Source of the DNA: JAVVFH01 sp032250585
GTDB taxonomy: Bacteria; Pseudomonadota; Gammaproteobacteria; Xanthomonadales; SZUA-36
Length of the DNA: 23,356 bases
Assembly: GCA_032250585.1 (NCBI GenBank)
Contig: JAVVFH010000026.1
Coordinates: 1-23,356, forward strand
Reading direction: 5' to 3'
In this document: positions 13,941 to 21,555 of the stretch, in pieces
Layout of the letters: each line of letters starts with the position of its first letter
Position numbering within the stretch: position 1 is the first letter of the stretch
Made by a program: the position numbers and the translations under genes
The notes under the pieces: generated by a model
The model's database searches: none
What the model saw: only the letters and a program-made list of their open reading frames with translations
Told to the model about the DNA's origin: nothing

Positions 13941-15415
13941 CAGCAGCCCGGTTGGCCGGATCGGAGCACCAGCAGTTTGTCGACCTGCATGTCCTCGAAA
14001 GTGTAGGGGATGCCGCCGACGCCCAGGCCGGATTCGCGCAGCCCGGCAAAGGGCATGACATCGTCGCGAAAAGCCGTGTGATCGTTGAGCATGACGGCAC
14101 TGGCGTCGAGTCGCTGGTAGAGGTACATGCCGTGCTCGACGTCGTGGGTGAACACCGCGGCCTGGAATGCCGTGGGCAGCGAGTTGGCCTGCTCCACGGC
14201 CGCGTCGAGTTCGTCGTACGCATAAACACAGACCACCGGCCCGAAAATCTCGTCGCGGCTGACCCGGCAGTCCTCCGGCGGATCGAGCAGCACCGTGGGC
14301 GCGTAACAGCTGTTGGACAGCGCACGGCCGCCGCACAGCAGCTGCGCGCCGCCGGCCACCGCCTCGTCGACCCACTCGGCGACCCGCTCGAGTTCCGCCG
14401 GGCGGATCAGCGGGCCGACCTCGGTCGCCTCCAGCGTCGGGTTGCCCACTTCGAGACCCTCGGCGGCGGCCGCCAGGGCCTTGGCAAAGCCCCGCGCGGC
14501 GCTGCGCGGAGCGAACACCCTCTGCACCGAAACGCAGACCTGGCCGGCGTGGTAGAAACCGCCCTTGAGGATCGATGCGAGGGCGAGATCGCGGTCGAAG
14601 GGCTCGGCCAGCAGCACCGGGGCGGCGCCGCCGTGCTCCAGAGCGCAGCGCGTGCCGGGTGCCAGCTTGCTGCGCAGTGTCCAACCGACCCTGGCGCTGC
14701 CGATGAAACTGAAGAAAGCGACGCGGCGGTCCGTAACCAGGCGTTCGGCCGTGTCGAGGTTGTCCGCGACCAGCGCCTGGCACCAGCCGCGGGGCAGTCC
14801 CGCCTCGTGCAGCAACTGAACGAGACGGAGGCAGGAAAAAGGCGTGTCTTCGGCGGGTTTGACGATGACCGGGCAGCCTGCCGCCACCGCGGGGCCAACC
14901 TGGTGCACGATCAGGTTCAGTGGATGGTTAAAGGCACTGACCGCGACCACGACGCCGATCGGTTCGCGGGTCGTGAACGCCGTCCGCCCGGCCGCGGCCG
15001 CCGTAGTTCCGACCGGAATGACCGACCCCGGCGGGCTGCGCAAGGCCTCTGTGCATAACCGCACGCCGTCAATTGCCCGGGTGACCTCGACGGCGGAATC
15101 CCGCAGCGGCTTGCCGCCCTCGCTCGCAGCCAGCAGCGCGAGTTCGTCGGCCGCCGCTTCCATGGCGACGGCCAGGCGCTCGAGTATGGCCAGGCGTTCA
15201 TGCACCGGCAGCCAGGCGTCGCGATTCCGGAACAGGGCGTAAGCGGTCGCCAGCGCCTGGTCTGCGTGTTCGGCGCCGGCGGTGGCCGCCGTCCCCAGCA
15301 GGCTCTGGTCGTAGGGCGAGTGCACCGCCAGGGCGCCGACGGGCTCGGCGTCGTTCGCCAGCAGCAGCGGAAACTCCAGTGCGCCTGCGCGCAGGTCGGT
15401 GCTCAGATCGGACAT
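13940..15415 (-). CDS. NAD(P)-dependent aldehyde dehydrogenase
   Basis: Oxidises an aldehyde to the acid (or acyl product) with NAD(P); 491 aa, typical for the superfamily. Catalytic residues are visible: N163 in SAFNHPLNL, K186 in VIVKPAED, general base E260 (ALEHGG, instead of the usual ELGG) and nucleophile C294 in GQVCVSVQR. EIFGPV is also present. The N-H-P in place of the common PWNFP and the HGG variant resemble the phosphonoacetaldehyde/lactaldehyde-like branch more than betaine or retinal enzymes, but the substrate cannot be fixed. The ATG at 15413-15415 has GGAG 7 nt upstream and lies 13 nt inside the end of the ThDP gene. Coupling suggests it handles a product of that enzyme. Confidence 0.92.
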   Translation of the reverse strand: MSDLSTDLRAGALEFPLLLANDAEPVGALAVHSPYDQSLLGTAATAGAEHADQALATAYALFRNRDAWLPVHERLAILERLAVAMEAAADELALLAASEGGKPLRDSAVEVTRAIDGVRLCTEALRSPPGSVIPVGTTAAAAGRTAFTTREPIGVVVAVSAFNHPLNLIVHQVGPAVAAGCPVIVKPAEDTPFSCLRLVQLLHEAGLPRGWCQALVADNLDTAERLVTDRRVAFFSFIGSARVGWTLRSKLAPGTRCALEHGGAAPVLLAEPFDRDLALASILKGGFYHAGQVCVSVQRVFAPRSAARGFAKALAAAAEGLEVGNPTLEATEVGPLIRPAELERVAEWVDEAVAGGAQLLCGGRALSNSCYAPTVLLDPPEDCRVSRDEIFGPVVCVYAYDELDAAVEQANSLPTAFQAAVFTHDVEHGMYLYQRLDASAVMLNDHTAFRDDVMPFAGLRESGLGVGGIPYTFEDMQVDKLLVLRSGQPGC

Positions 15416-17055
15416 ACGATTTCTCCGAGTTTTTGGGTCAGCAACGCGTTTTCGCGATAGTCGATCGGTATGACCACGAGACTGGGCCCTTTTTCCGCCA
15501 GCGCCCGCTCGAGCGTTTCTTCGAGTTCCGCGCTTCTTGTCACGTGGTGGCCGTTCCAGCCGAAGGCCTGTGCAAGCTGCATCCAGTCCGGGTTGCCAAA
15601 AGCGAGATCGGTGTGGTGGCCGAAATGCGTGTCCTGTTTCCAGGAAATCAGTCCGTAGCCGCCGTCTTCCCAGACCATCACGGTGATGTCGCTGTCCAGC
15701 CGGCGCGCGGTCTCCATTTCCTGCACGTTCATCAAAAAACCACCGTCGCCGGCGATAGCGAGAATGCGCCGGTCGGGATGTACCAGGTTGGCGGCGACCG
15801 CTCCCGGCAGGGCGAAGCCCATCGAGCAGAAGCCGTTGGGAATCAGGCAGGTGTTTGGTTCGTGGCACTGATAATGGCGTGCGATCCACATCTTGTGCGC
15901 GCCCACGTCGGAAAGCAGGATGTCGTCCGGCCCCATGACCTGGCGCGCGTCCCACAGCGCCTTTTGCGGGCGGATCGCACCTTCGGTCACGTCGTCCTTG
16001 TGCTCGGCAAAATCGGCCTGCAGGTCTGCGCGGCAGCGGTGCTGCAGTGAGAAATCGAAATCGAAAGCACCGTTGGCCGCGACGCGTTCGTTGAGCATCC
16101 ACAGGGTGTGGGCGAGGTCGCCGATCAGTTCGGTCTCCGGCAGGTAATGTTCGTCGATCTCCACGGCGAGGAAGTCGGCGTGGATGATGCGCTTGTCCCC
16201 CTTCGCGTTCCAGAGTTCCGGATGATACTCGACCATGTCGAAGCCCAGCGTGATGACCAGGTCCGCATCATCGATGGCCAAAGCGATGCGGTCGCGCTGC
16301 CCCAGGCCGACGGTGTACAGACAGTACTCGGCGTCCATGTCGACGCAGCCCTTGGCCATGAAGGTGCTGATCACACCGATGCCGGTCTGCTCGCAGAACA
16401 GCCGCAACTGCTTGCTGGCCCGCTTTCTGATGCAGCCATTGCCGGCCAGAATGATCGGGCGGCGTGCCTCCTTGAGCGCTGCGAAGGCCTGGTCGACGAT
16501 CTTGTCGTCGGGGACCGAGCGTCGGAAGCGCCGCGGCGAAATGGGCAGCGCCTCCGTTTCCGCCGCAGCCACATCTTCGGGCAGTTCGATATGCACCGCT
16601 CCCGGCTTTTCGCTGCGCGCCAGGCGTACCGCCTTGCGCACGATTTCCGGAATGGTGTCGGGGTTGATCACCGAAACAGCCCATTTGGTGACCGGCCGGA
16701 ACATGCTGACCACGTCCATGATCTGGTGCGATTCCTTGTGCAGTCGGCGGGTCGAGCCCTGGCCGGTCAGCACCAGCATCGGGGCGCGGTCCATGTTCGA
16801 ATCGGCAACCCCCGTGATCAGGTTGCTCGCCCCCGGCCCCAGGGTGCTGAGCGCGCCGGCCGGATTGCCGGTGAGTCGCCCATAGACTTCCGCCATGAAC
16901 GCCGCGCCCTGCTCATGGCGGGTCATGATGAAGCGGATTTGGCTGGATTTTTCCAGCGAGATCATGAAGTCGGCGTTTTCCTCGCCGGGGACGCCGAAAA
17001 TGTACTCGATACCTTCTTCTTCCAGGCAGCGGACCAGCAGGTCGGATGCTTTCAT
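15403..17055 (-). CDS. Acetolactate synthase-like ThDP-dependent enzyme (AlsS type)
   Basis: A 550-aa thiamine diphosphate enzyme. The catalytic Glu48 is in RHEQGAAFM, the central domain carries DMVEYHPELWNAKGD and ELIGDL, close to catabolic AlsS, and the cofactor motif starts GDGGF (436-440), with the second metal ligand likely D464 in VWEDGGYG. AlsS-type enzymes condense two pyruvates to acetolactate without FAD or a regulatory subunit. Neither a regulatory subunit nor an acetolactate decarboxylase gene is nearby, which argues against standard branched-chain or butanediol duty. Linkage to an aldehyde dehydrogenase leaves open a different 2-keto acid decarboxylase or ligase role. The ATG at 17053-17055 has AGGAG 6 nt upstream. 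It is the first gene of a three-gene overlapping operon. Confidence 0.88.
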   Translation of the reverse strand: MKASDLLVRCLEEEGIEYIFGVPGEENADFMISLEKSSQIRFIMTRHEQGAAFMAEVYGRLTGNPAGALSTLGPGASNLITGVADSNMDRAPMLVLTGQGSTRRLHKESHQIMDVVSMFRPVTKWAVSVINPDTIPEIVRKAVRLARSEKPGAVHIELPEDVAAAETEALPISPRRFRRSVPDDKIVDQAFAALKEARRPIILAGNGCIRKRASKQLRLFCEQTGIGVISTFMAKGCVDMDAEYCLYTVGLGQRDRIALAIDDADLVITLGFDMVEYHPELWNAKGDKRIIHADFLAVEIDEHYLPETELIGDLAHTLWMLNERVAANGAFDFDFSLQHRCRADLQADFAEHKDDVTEGAIRPQKALWDARQVMGPDDILLSDVGAHKMWIARHYQCHEPNTCLIPNGFCSMGFALPGAVAANLVHPDRRILAIAGDGGFLMNVQEMETARRLDSDITVMVWEDGGYGLISWKQDTHFGHHTDLAFGNPDWMQLAQAFGWNGHHVTRSAELEETLERALAEKGPSLVVIPIDYRENALLTQKLGEIVCPI

Positions 17056-17289
17056 CGGTGGCTCCTTCAGTGTCGGTTCAGCGGAGTGTGGTGGTCGCGC
17101 CCTTCCGGGACCGCCGCTGGCGAAGTATTATTTCAAAAAAATGCGGGTTCCGGGGCATCGCCGGTGTTTCGCCCCCGGTTTGACCGAATGCTGCACCGGC
17201 CGCACCTGTCCTGCGCCATCATACGGGATACGGGTGCACTGTCCGGGCTGGGGACGCTACAAACAGCTGCAATCGTTTCTCCGGCCACG

Positions 17290-17295
17290 TAAAAT
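17290..17295 (+). promoter_or_regulatory. Predicted -10 element giving a leaderless M28 peptidase mRNA
   Basis: TAAAAT matches five of six -10 bases and sits so that position +1 is about 17302, the A of the ATG. A poor -35 (CTGCAA) lies 17 bp upstream. No Shine-Dalgarno precedes the ATG, which agrees with leaderless translation. The remaining intergenic DNA (17056-17289) is GC-rich apart from an A/T patch at 17125-17142 that may hold the minus-strand promoter. Confidence 0.4.
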
Positions 17296-17301
17296 CCGCT
17301 G

Positions 17302-19608
17302 ATGCTTCGTTTACGCCACCCCGTTGCCCTGCTGCTTATCAGTCTGTTGATTCTGGCGGGTGCGCTGCGTTCCTACTCGGCGCCCGATCCGGTTGCGGCG
17401 GATGCGTCCAATTTGCTGTTCTCAGCTGCGCGCGCCGAAGCGATACTGCGCAATCTGCTGCAGGAAAATTTGCCGCACGTGGCCGGCTCGCCACAAAACG
17501 CGGTGGTCCGCGATCGCATCGCCGAGCAGTTGCGGGCCGCCGGCTACCAGCCCGAAATCCAATCCCGGTATCACTGTAACGTTCGTAACGGGGCCTGCGG
17601 CCCGGTCGACAACATCCTCGCCGTCAAGCCCGGGGCTGAGGGCAAACAGGCGTTGATGCTCTCAGCCCATTACGACAGCGTCTGGGCGGGCGCGGGCGCC
17701 GCCGACAACGGTGCAGGCGTCGCGGCGGTCCTCGAGATTGCCCGGATGGCGGCTGATTTTCCGCCTTTTGTAAACGACATTGTCTTCCTGTTCTCGGATG
17801 CGGAGGAACTGGGTCTGATCGGGGCCGATGCCTTCGCCGAGCATCACCCGCTGTTCGAGAAAGTCCGCACGGTGATCAACCTGGAGGCGCGTGGCGTGTC
17901 CGGGCCCAGCGTCATGTTCGAGACGGGGCAGGGCAATCGCAGTCTGATCCGCGTTTTTTCGAAAAACGTCGAACGCCCGGTGGCCAATTCGCTGGCCTAC
18001 GAAATGTACCGGCGCATGCCGAACGACACGGATTTCTCGGTCTATAAACGGCAAGGCCGCAGCGGTCTGAATTTCGCCTTCGTACAGGGAGTCGCCGGCT
18101 ACCATTCGACTGCGGACAATCCGGAGCGGCTCGATCCCGGTAGTCTGCAGCACCATGGTGACAATGCCTGGCGCATGCTGCAAGCCCTGGGAGACCGGAA
18201 TCTGGCGCAGCTTCCGTCACGGGAGGACGCCGGTTACATGGACCTGTTCGCCGGCACGCTGCTGCACTACCCGGTCAGCATTACCGGCGGCCTGGCGCTG
18301 GTGCTGGGCGTCTGGGCAATGCTGGCCATCGGACTGGCGTTTCGCCGGGAATTCCGCTTCTGGCAATTGCGCTGGGGGCTGCTGGCGATCCCCGTCCTGC
18401 TGCTGTTGATTCCGCTCAGCGGTTACCTGCTGTCCTGGCCGCTGGGCCGCTGGCCTGAGCTGCACCCGCTGGGCCACCCCTATCCCTGGGTCGCACGACT
18501 GACGCTGTTCGCCGCCCTGGCGCTTTGCCTGTTCACGACCTTGCGGCTGTTCCTGGGCCGTGTTTCCGCCTGCGCCTGGATGATGCTCGGCTGGGGGTTG
18601 CTGGTCGGGCTGGCGATCACGACGGCCACGCGCCTGCCGTCCGCTTCCCACATCGTGCTGCTGCCGCTGGTGCTGTTCGCGACCGGTTCGGTCGTCGATC
18701 TGTTGCGCCGTAAATCACCGGCGCCGCTGCTGGTCGCTTCGCTGCTGGGATTCGCCGGCGCGGCACTGATTTCTTTCTATCACTTCTTCATGCTCGGCGT
18801 GGTGATGAATTTCGATCGCAGCCATTTCATGATGATGCCACTGGCCCTGGCCGCGCTGCTGGTGATGCCAATGCTGTTGGCCTGGAGCGAGCGGCGTGAG
18901 CTGAGCTGGAAGCCGGCGAAATGGCTGTCGGTGGCCGTGCTGGCGGGCTGCTTCATCCACCTGTCGCTGCCTGGTTTCACGCCGGAGCACCCCCGTCCCA
19001 TGACGCTGCTGTACAGCGAAAAGGCGGGGCAGGACCGCGGGCACCTGCTGCTGGAGAGCCCCTACGGCCGCGTAGACGCGTCTTACGCAGCAAAACAGGG
19101 ATTCAACCCGACCGCGCTGGACCGGGGGCTGCCGGAGCGGGTGGAGCGTCCGACCCGCGAGATTCCGGCGTTGAATCTGCCGCCCGTCGAAGTCAGGCAA
19201 GTCGAAATTCGTCCCGAAGGCGAGGCCTGGCGGCGCACGCTGCGCGTCGTGCCGGGCGCGGACACGCTCGCGATAAGGCTTGTGATCCCCGGCGAAGTCG
19301 GCCTGGCGAAGGCCTGGCTGAACGGTCAACCGGCCCTGGACACCGCTTTGCAGCCGGATCACGAGTGGCGCCAGTACATGCTGCGTTTGACCTATCCGGC
19401 TCCCGGGCCGTCGACAGTAGAACTGCTGACCTCGAGCGCGGAACCGTTCGGCCTGTCGGTGATCAGCCGCCATCCGCTGCCCATCGCCCTGATGGCCCCG
19501 TTCACGGACGACTGGCCGGACGACGCCCGCCAGGCCGGCCTGGGTCCACGCGCCGAAAAAATCCAGCATCTGCGGATCGGGGTCGATCAGCCCGAACGTT
19601 CGCGTTAA
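17302..19608 (+). CDS. M28-family zinc metallopeptidase with multi-pass membrane domain
   Basis: A 768-aa envelope protein. An N-terminal signal-anchor (residues 7-23) is followed by an M28 aminopeptidase-type domain at about 40-300. The predicted two-zinc ligands are all present: H123 (SAHYDSV), D135 (AADNGAG), catalytic E168 and ligand E169 (DAEELGL), E195 (NLEARG) and H268 (GYHSTADN). Several membrane helices follow (about 325-555), then a periplasmic beta-rich C-terminal domain (about 560-768). The order resembles ER metallopeptidase 1/Pff1-like proteins, with the protease outside. It probably trims peptides in the periplasm; the substrate is unknown. No ribosome site precedes the ATG (see the predicted -10 element). 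It is convergent with the WS/DGAT gene, 17 bp apart. Confidence 0.92.
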   Translation: MLRLRHPVALLLISLLILAGALRSYSAPDPVAADASNLLFSAARAEAILRNLLQENLPHVAGSPQNAVVRDRIAEQLRAAGYQPEIQSRYHCNVRNGACGPVDNILAVKPGAEGKQALMLSAHYDSVWAGAGAADNGAGVAAVLEIARMAADFPPFVNDIVFLFSDAEELGLIGADAFAEHHPLFEKVRTVINLEARGVSGPSVMFETGQGNRSLIRVFSKNVERPVANSLAYEMYRRMPNDTDFSVYKRQGRSGLNFAFVQGVAGYHSTADNPERLDPGSLQHHGDNAWRMLQALGDRNLAQLPSREDAGYMDLFAGTLLHYPVSITGGLALVLGVWAMLAIGLAFRREFRFWQLRWGLLAIPVLLLLIPLSGYLLSWPLGRWPELHPLGHPYPWVARLTLFAALALCLFTTLRLFLGRVSACAWMMLGWGLLVGLAITTATRLPSASHIVLLPLVLFATGSVVDLLRRKSPAPLLVASLLGFAGAALISFYHFFMLGVVMNFDRSHFMMMPLALAALLVMPMLLAWSERRELSWKPAKWLSVAVLAGCFIHLSLPGFTPEHPRPMTLLYSEKAGQDRGHLLLESPYGRVDASYAAKQGFNPTALDRGLPERVERPTREIPALNLPPVEVRQVEIRPEGEAWRRTLRVVPGADTLAIRLVIPGEVGLAKAWLNGQPALDTALQPDHEWRQYMLRLTYPAPGPSTVELLTSSAEPFGLSVISRHPLPIALMAPFTDDWPDDARQAGLGPRAEKIQHLRIGVDQPERSR

Positions 19609-19626
19609 CCCGACGGGGGTTCGGGT
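19608..19626. terminator. Possible shared hairpin between convergent genes
   Basis: ACCCGA (19608-19613) pairs with TCGGGT (19621-19626) around a 7-nt loop, spanning the gap between two converging stop codons. No T-tract follows on either strand, so termination efficiency is doubtful. Confidence 0.3.
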
Positions 19627-21044
19627 CAGGCGGAAGGCGACTTCCCGACCCCGGTCAGCTTCTTAAGCTCCGCACAGGCTTCGTCGAAATGACGCGTCAG
19701 GCTGGCGAGATCCGGGATCGACGAGCGCCCCGCGACGAGCCCGAGGTACAAGGTTCCGGCGTAGCTGTTCGCGGTTACGTTGAGTGCCGTCAGCGGCGGC
19801 AGCGTGCTGACCGGATAGACACGTTCGATTCGTGCGCCGCGAAAATACAGATGTTGGGGCGGTCCCGCTACGTTCGAAATCACCAGGTTGATGGCGGGCG
19901 GCAGCCATTTGTCCAGTTTCAGGTACTCTTCGGCCAGCGTCATCAGCGCCACCATCAGGCTGTAGTACTGCACCACCGAACGGCTGGCGGATGAGTAGAC
20001 CTCACGCGCACTGCGCGAGGATTCGTGAATCTGCCGCAGGGTTTCGAGCGGGTTGTCGTGCTCGCGGGCCAGGCGCACCTGCAGCAGGGAAATCAGGTTG
20101 CCGTCCCCTTGCCCACCCCTTTGCCCGGCCCCTTGCCCGTCATTGGCGCGCAGATTGACCGGCATGTAGGCAATCAGGGGTTCGTCGACCGGATTGCCGT
20201 GCTCCCGGAAATACCGGTTCACCGCGAGGTCGGTGACTGTCATCAGCACGTCGTTGACACTGCAGCCACGGAATTTGCCGACCGCTTTGATCTCTTTCAA
20301 TGGGTAGTCGGTGATCGCGAAGGCGCGGGCCGCACCGGTGACAGCGTTGAGTGCGGTTCTGGGCGCAGACAGGGGCAGCGGAATCGTGACATCGCGCTCG
20401 AAAACTCGTCGCAGCAGTAACCGGCCGCCGAGGGTCGACAGGCCCGCAGCCGTCTTGACCCCGCCTCCGAACAGGCGCACGCCGTCGCTGAGAAGGTGCA
20501 GCAGGCCCGGTCCTTCCTCGTCCCCGTCGGCGGCTGCCGGCGGCTGATGCCAAACCGGCGGTGTTGAGCGGTTCGCGGCCGAAGCAGAGCAGGATGCGGC
20601 AAACCAGCGGGCAAAGGTCAGGCCGTCGGCGATCGAATGGTGGACCTTGGTGAACATCGCGAAGCGCCGATCCTGCAGGCCTTCGATCAGATGAAACTCC
20701 CACAGCGGCCGATCACGATCGAGCAGCGTCGAGTGCAGGCGCGCGATCAGTTCGGTCAATTGTCGGTCGCTGCCGGGATGCGGCAGAACGGTGTGGCGCA
20801 CGTGGTAGTCGATATCGAAGGCCGTGTCGAGTACGAGTGCCGGCTGCAGGGGGTTGCCGGGCTGCAGTTTCTGGCTGAAGGGGAAGCCTGGACTGGCCTG
20901 TTTCATGTCGGCCAGCAGCTTGCGCAGCCAGGCCGGACCCTTGCCTTTGGGAAGACTCAGAACCAAGAGACCGCCCACGTGCTTGGGGCTGTGCTGGGAC
21001 TCGGTGAGCAAAAAGCCCGCGTCGATGTTCGATAACCGGGTCAT
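19626..21044 (-). CDS. WS/DGAT-family wax ester synthase/diacylglycerol acyltransferase
   Basis: Transfers acyl groups from acyl-CoA to fatty alcohol or diacylglycerol to make storage neutral lipid at the inner face of the membrane; 472 aa, a usual length. The catalytic motif HHSIADG is at 135-141, DRPLWEFHLIEG (111-122) carries the PLW motif, and NDVLMT (264-269) carries the conserved ND. The C-terminal VISNVAGPPQHLYFRGA segment is also typical. Residues 301-316 form a Gly/Gln-rich insertion encoded by short DNA repeats. The ribosome site is weak. Wax ester versus triacylglycerol preference cannot be read. It is divergent from acs, and both use CoA thioesters, but no operon link exists. Confidence 0.94.
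   Translation of the reverse strand: MTRLSNIDAGFLLTESQHSPKHVGGLLVLSLPKGKGPAWLRKLLADMKQASPGFPFSQKLQPGNPLQPALVLDTAFDIDYHVRHTVLPHPGSDRQLTELIARLHSTLLDRDRPLWEFHLIEGLQDRRFAMFTKVHHSIADGLTFARWFAASCSASAANRSTPPVWHQPPAAADGDEEGPGLLHLLSDGVRLFGGGVKTAAGLSTLGGRLLLRRVFERDVTIPLPLSAPRTALNAVTGAARAFAITDYPLKEIKAVGKFRGCSVNDVLMTVTDLAVNRYFREHGNPVDEPLIAYMPVNLRANDGQGAGQRGGQGDGNLISLLQVRLAREHDNPLETLRQIHESSRSAREVYSSASRSVVQYYSLMVALMTLAEEYLKLDKWLPPAINLVISNVAGPPQHLYFRGARIERVYPVSTLPPLTALNVTANSYAGTLYLGLVAGRSSIPDLASLTRHFDEACAELKKLTGVGKSPSA
20105..20139 (+). repeat. Degenerate tandem repeat (three units of about 11-13 bp) inside the WS/DGAT gene
   Basis: Three near-copies CCCCTTGCCCA, CCCCTTTGCCCGG and CCCCTTGCCCG run head to tail. 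On the coding strand they encode the Gly/Gln-rich insertion at residues 301-316. Slippage may vary the copy number. Confidence 0.6.
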
Positions 21045-21108
21045 GCGCTCGTTTTCCCGGGCGGCCAGAGTGGACTTCTATCACAGCGGCCGCCGGACAC
21101 TTTGTCAA

Positions 21109-21300
21109 CCGGTCCGGCCAGGGCAAATTTGTTCTCACGCCAATTTCTTGAATTCCGGTCATTCCCGCGCAGGCGGGAATCCAGGGATTTCGATCCAATC
21201 CGCGGCTTGGCGAATCCAGCGGTGTTGTTGGACCTGGATTTCCGCCTGCGCGGGAATGACAGTGCTTCTGGTAGAACAAATTTGCCCTGCCGGTCCGGCC
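21109..21300. repeat. Nested palindromic intergenic element with 16-bp terminal inverted repeats
   Basis: Outer inverted repeats AGGGCAAATTTGTTCT (21120-21135) and its exact complement (21273-21288) enclose an inner inverted pair of 28 bp (21158-21185 and 21233-21260, one mismatch). Each inner arm contains a self-complementary core (ATTCCCGCGCAGGCGGGAAT or a close variant), a palindromic repeat family widespread in bacteria and dRS3-like. CCGGTCCGGCC occurs directly before the left outer repeat (21109-21119) and one base after the right one (21290-21300), possibly a target duplication. The 47-bp centre (21186-21232) is too small for a gene. It looks like a MITE or a folded intergenic repeat. 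Confidence 0.8.
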
Positions 21301-21555
21301 GAGGGGCTTGACCGCCGGCAAAGGATTCGCGCAGAGTCAGCTGGCGAAAGCCGTCACACGCGCCGCACAGGAAATTGCCGGGCAGGCGGCGGGGCTATCG
21401 AGGCCGTAAAATATTTGGTCTGTGGTCTGCTGAAAACTTGACGTGGCCCCCGGCAGGCGTTATCGACTATGGTTTAATGGGTTTGAAAGGCCTTCGCCGA
21501 AGAAAATCCGGCGCAGGTGTCTGTTGATCGAATACACAACGAAAGGTTGCCAGTG
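21301..21555 (+). promoter_or_regulatory. Upstream region of acs, weak promoter candidate
   Basis: No gene is seen here. A possible promoter is TTGACG (21438-21443) with TATCGA 17 bp downstream (21461-21466); TTTAAT at 21473-21478 is an alternative -10 without a matching -35. No clear CRP-type site was found. The leader would be about 85 nt. The Shine-Dalgarno before acs is weak (AAAGG at 21542-21546). Confidence 0.3.

Noticed and set aside
13941..14783. N-terminal extension of the NDH-2 frame to 817 aa
   Set aside because: The extension is Arg/Gly-rich out-of-frame text of the aldehyde dehydrogenase; the FAD motif begins right after the ATG at 13940.
15416..16102. N-terminal extension of the aldehyde dehydrogenase frame to 720 aa
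   Set aside because: It overlaps the ThDP gene in another frame; the ATG at 15415 has a good Shine-Dalgarno.
21158..21260. CRISPR array
   Set aside because: Only two repeat arms, in inverted rather than direct orientation, with one 47-bp spacer.
21516..21537. FNR-like box upstream of acs (TTGATCGAATACAC)
   Set aside because: Only the left half-site fits; the right half lacks TCAA.
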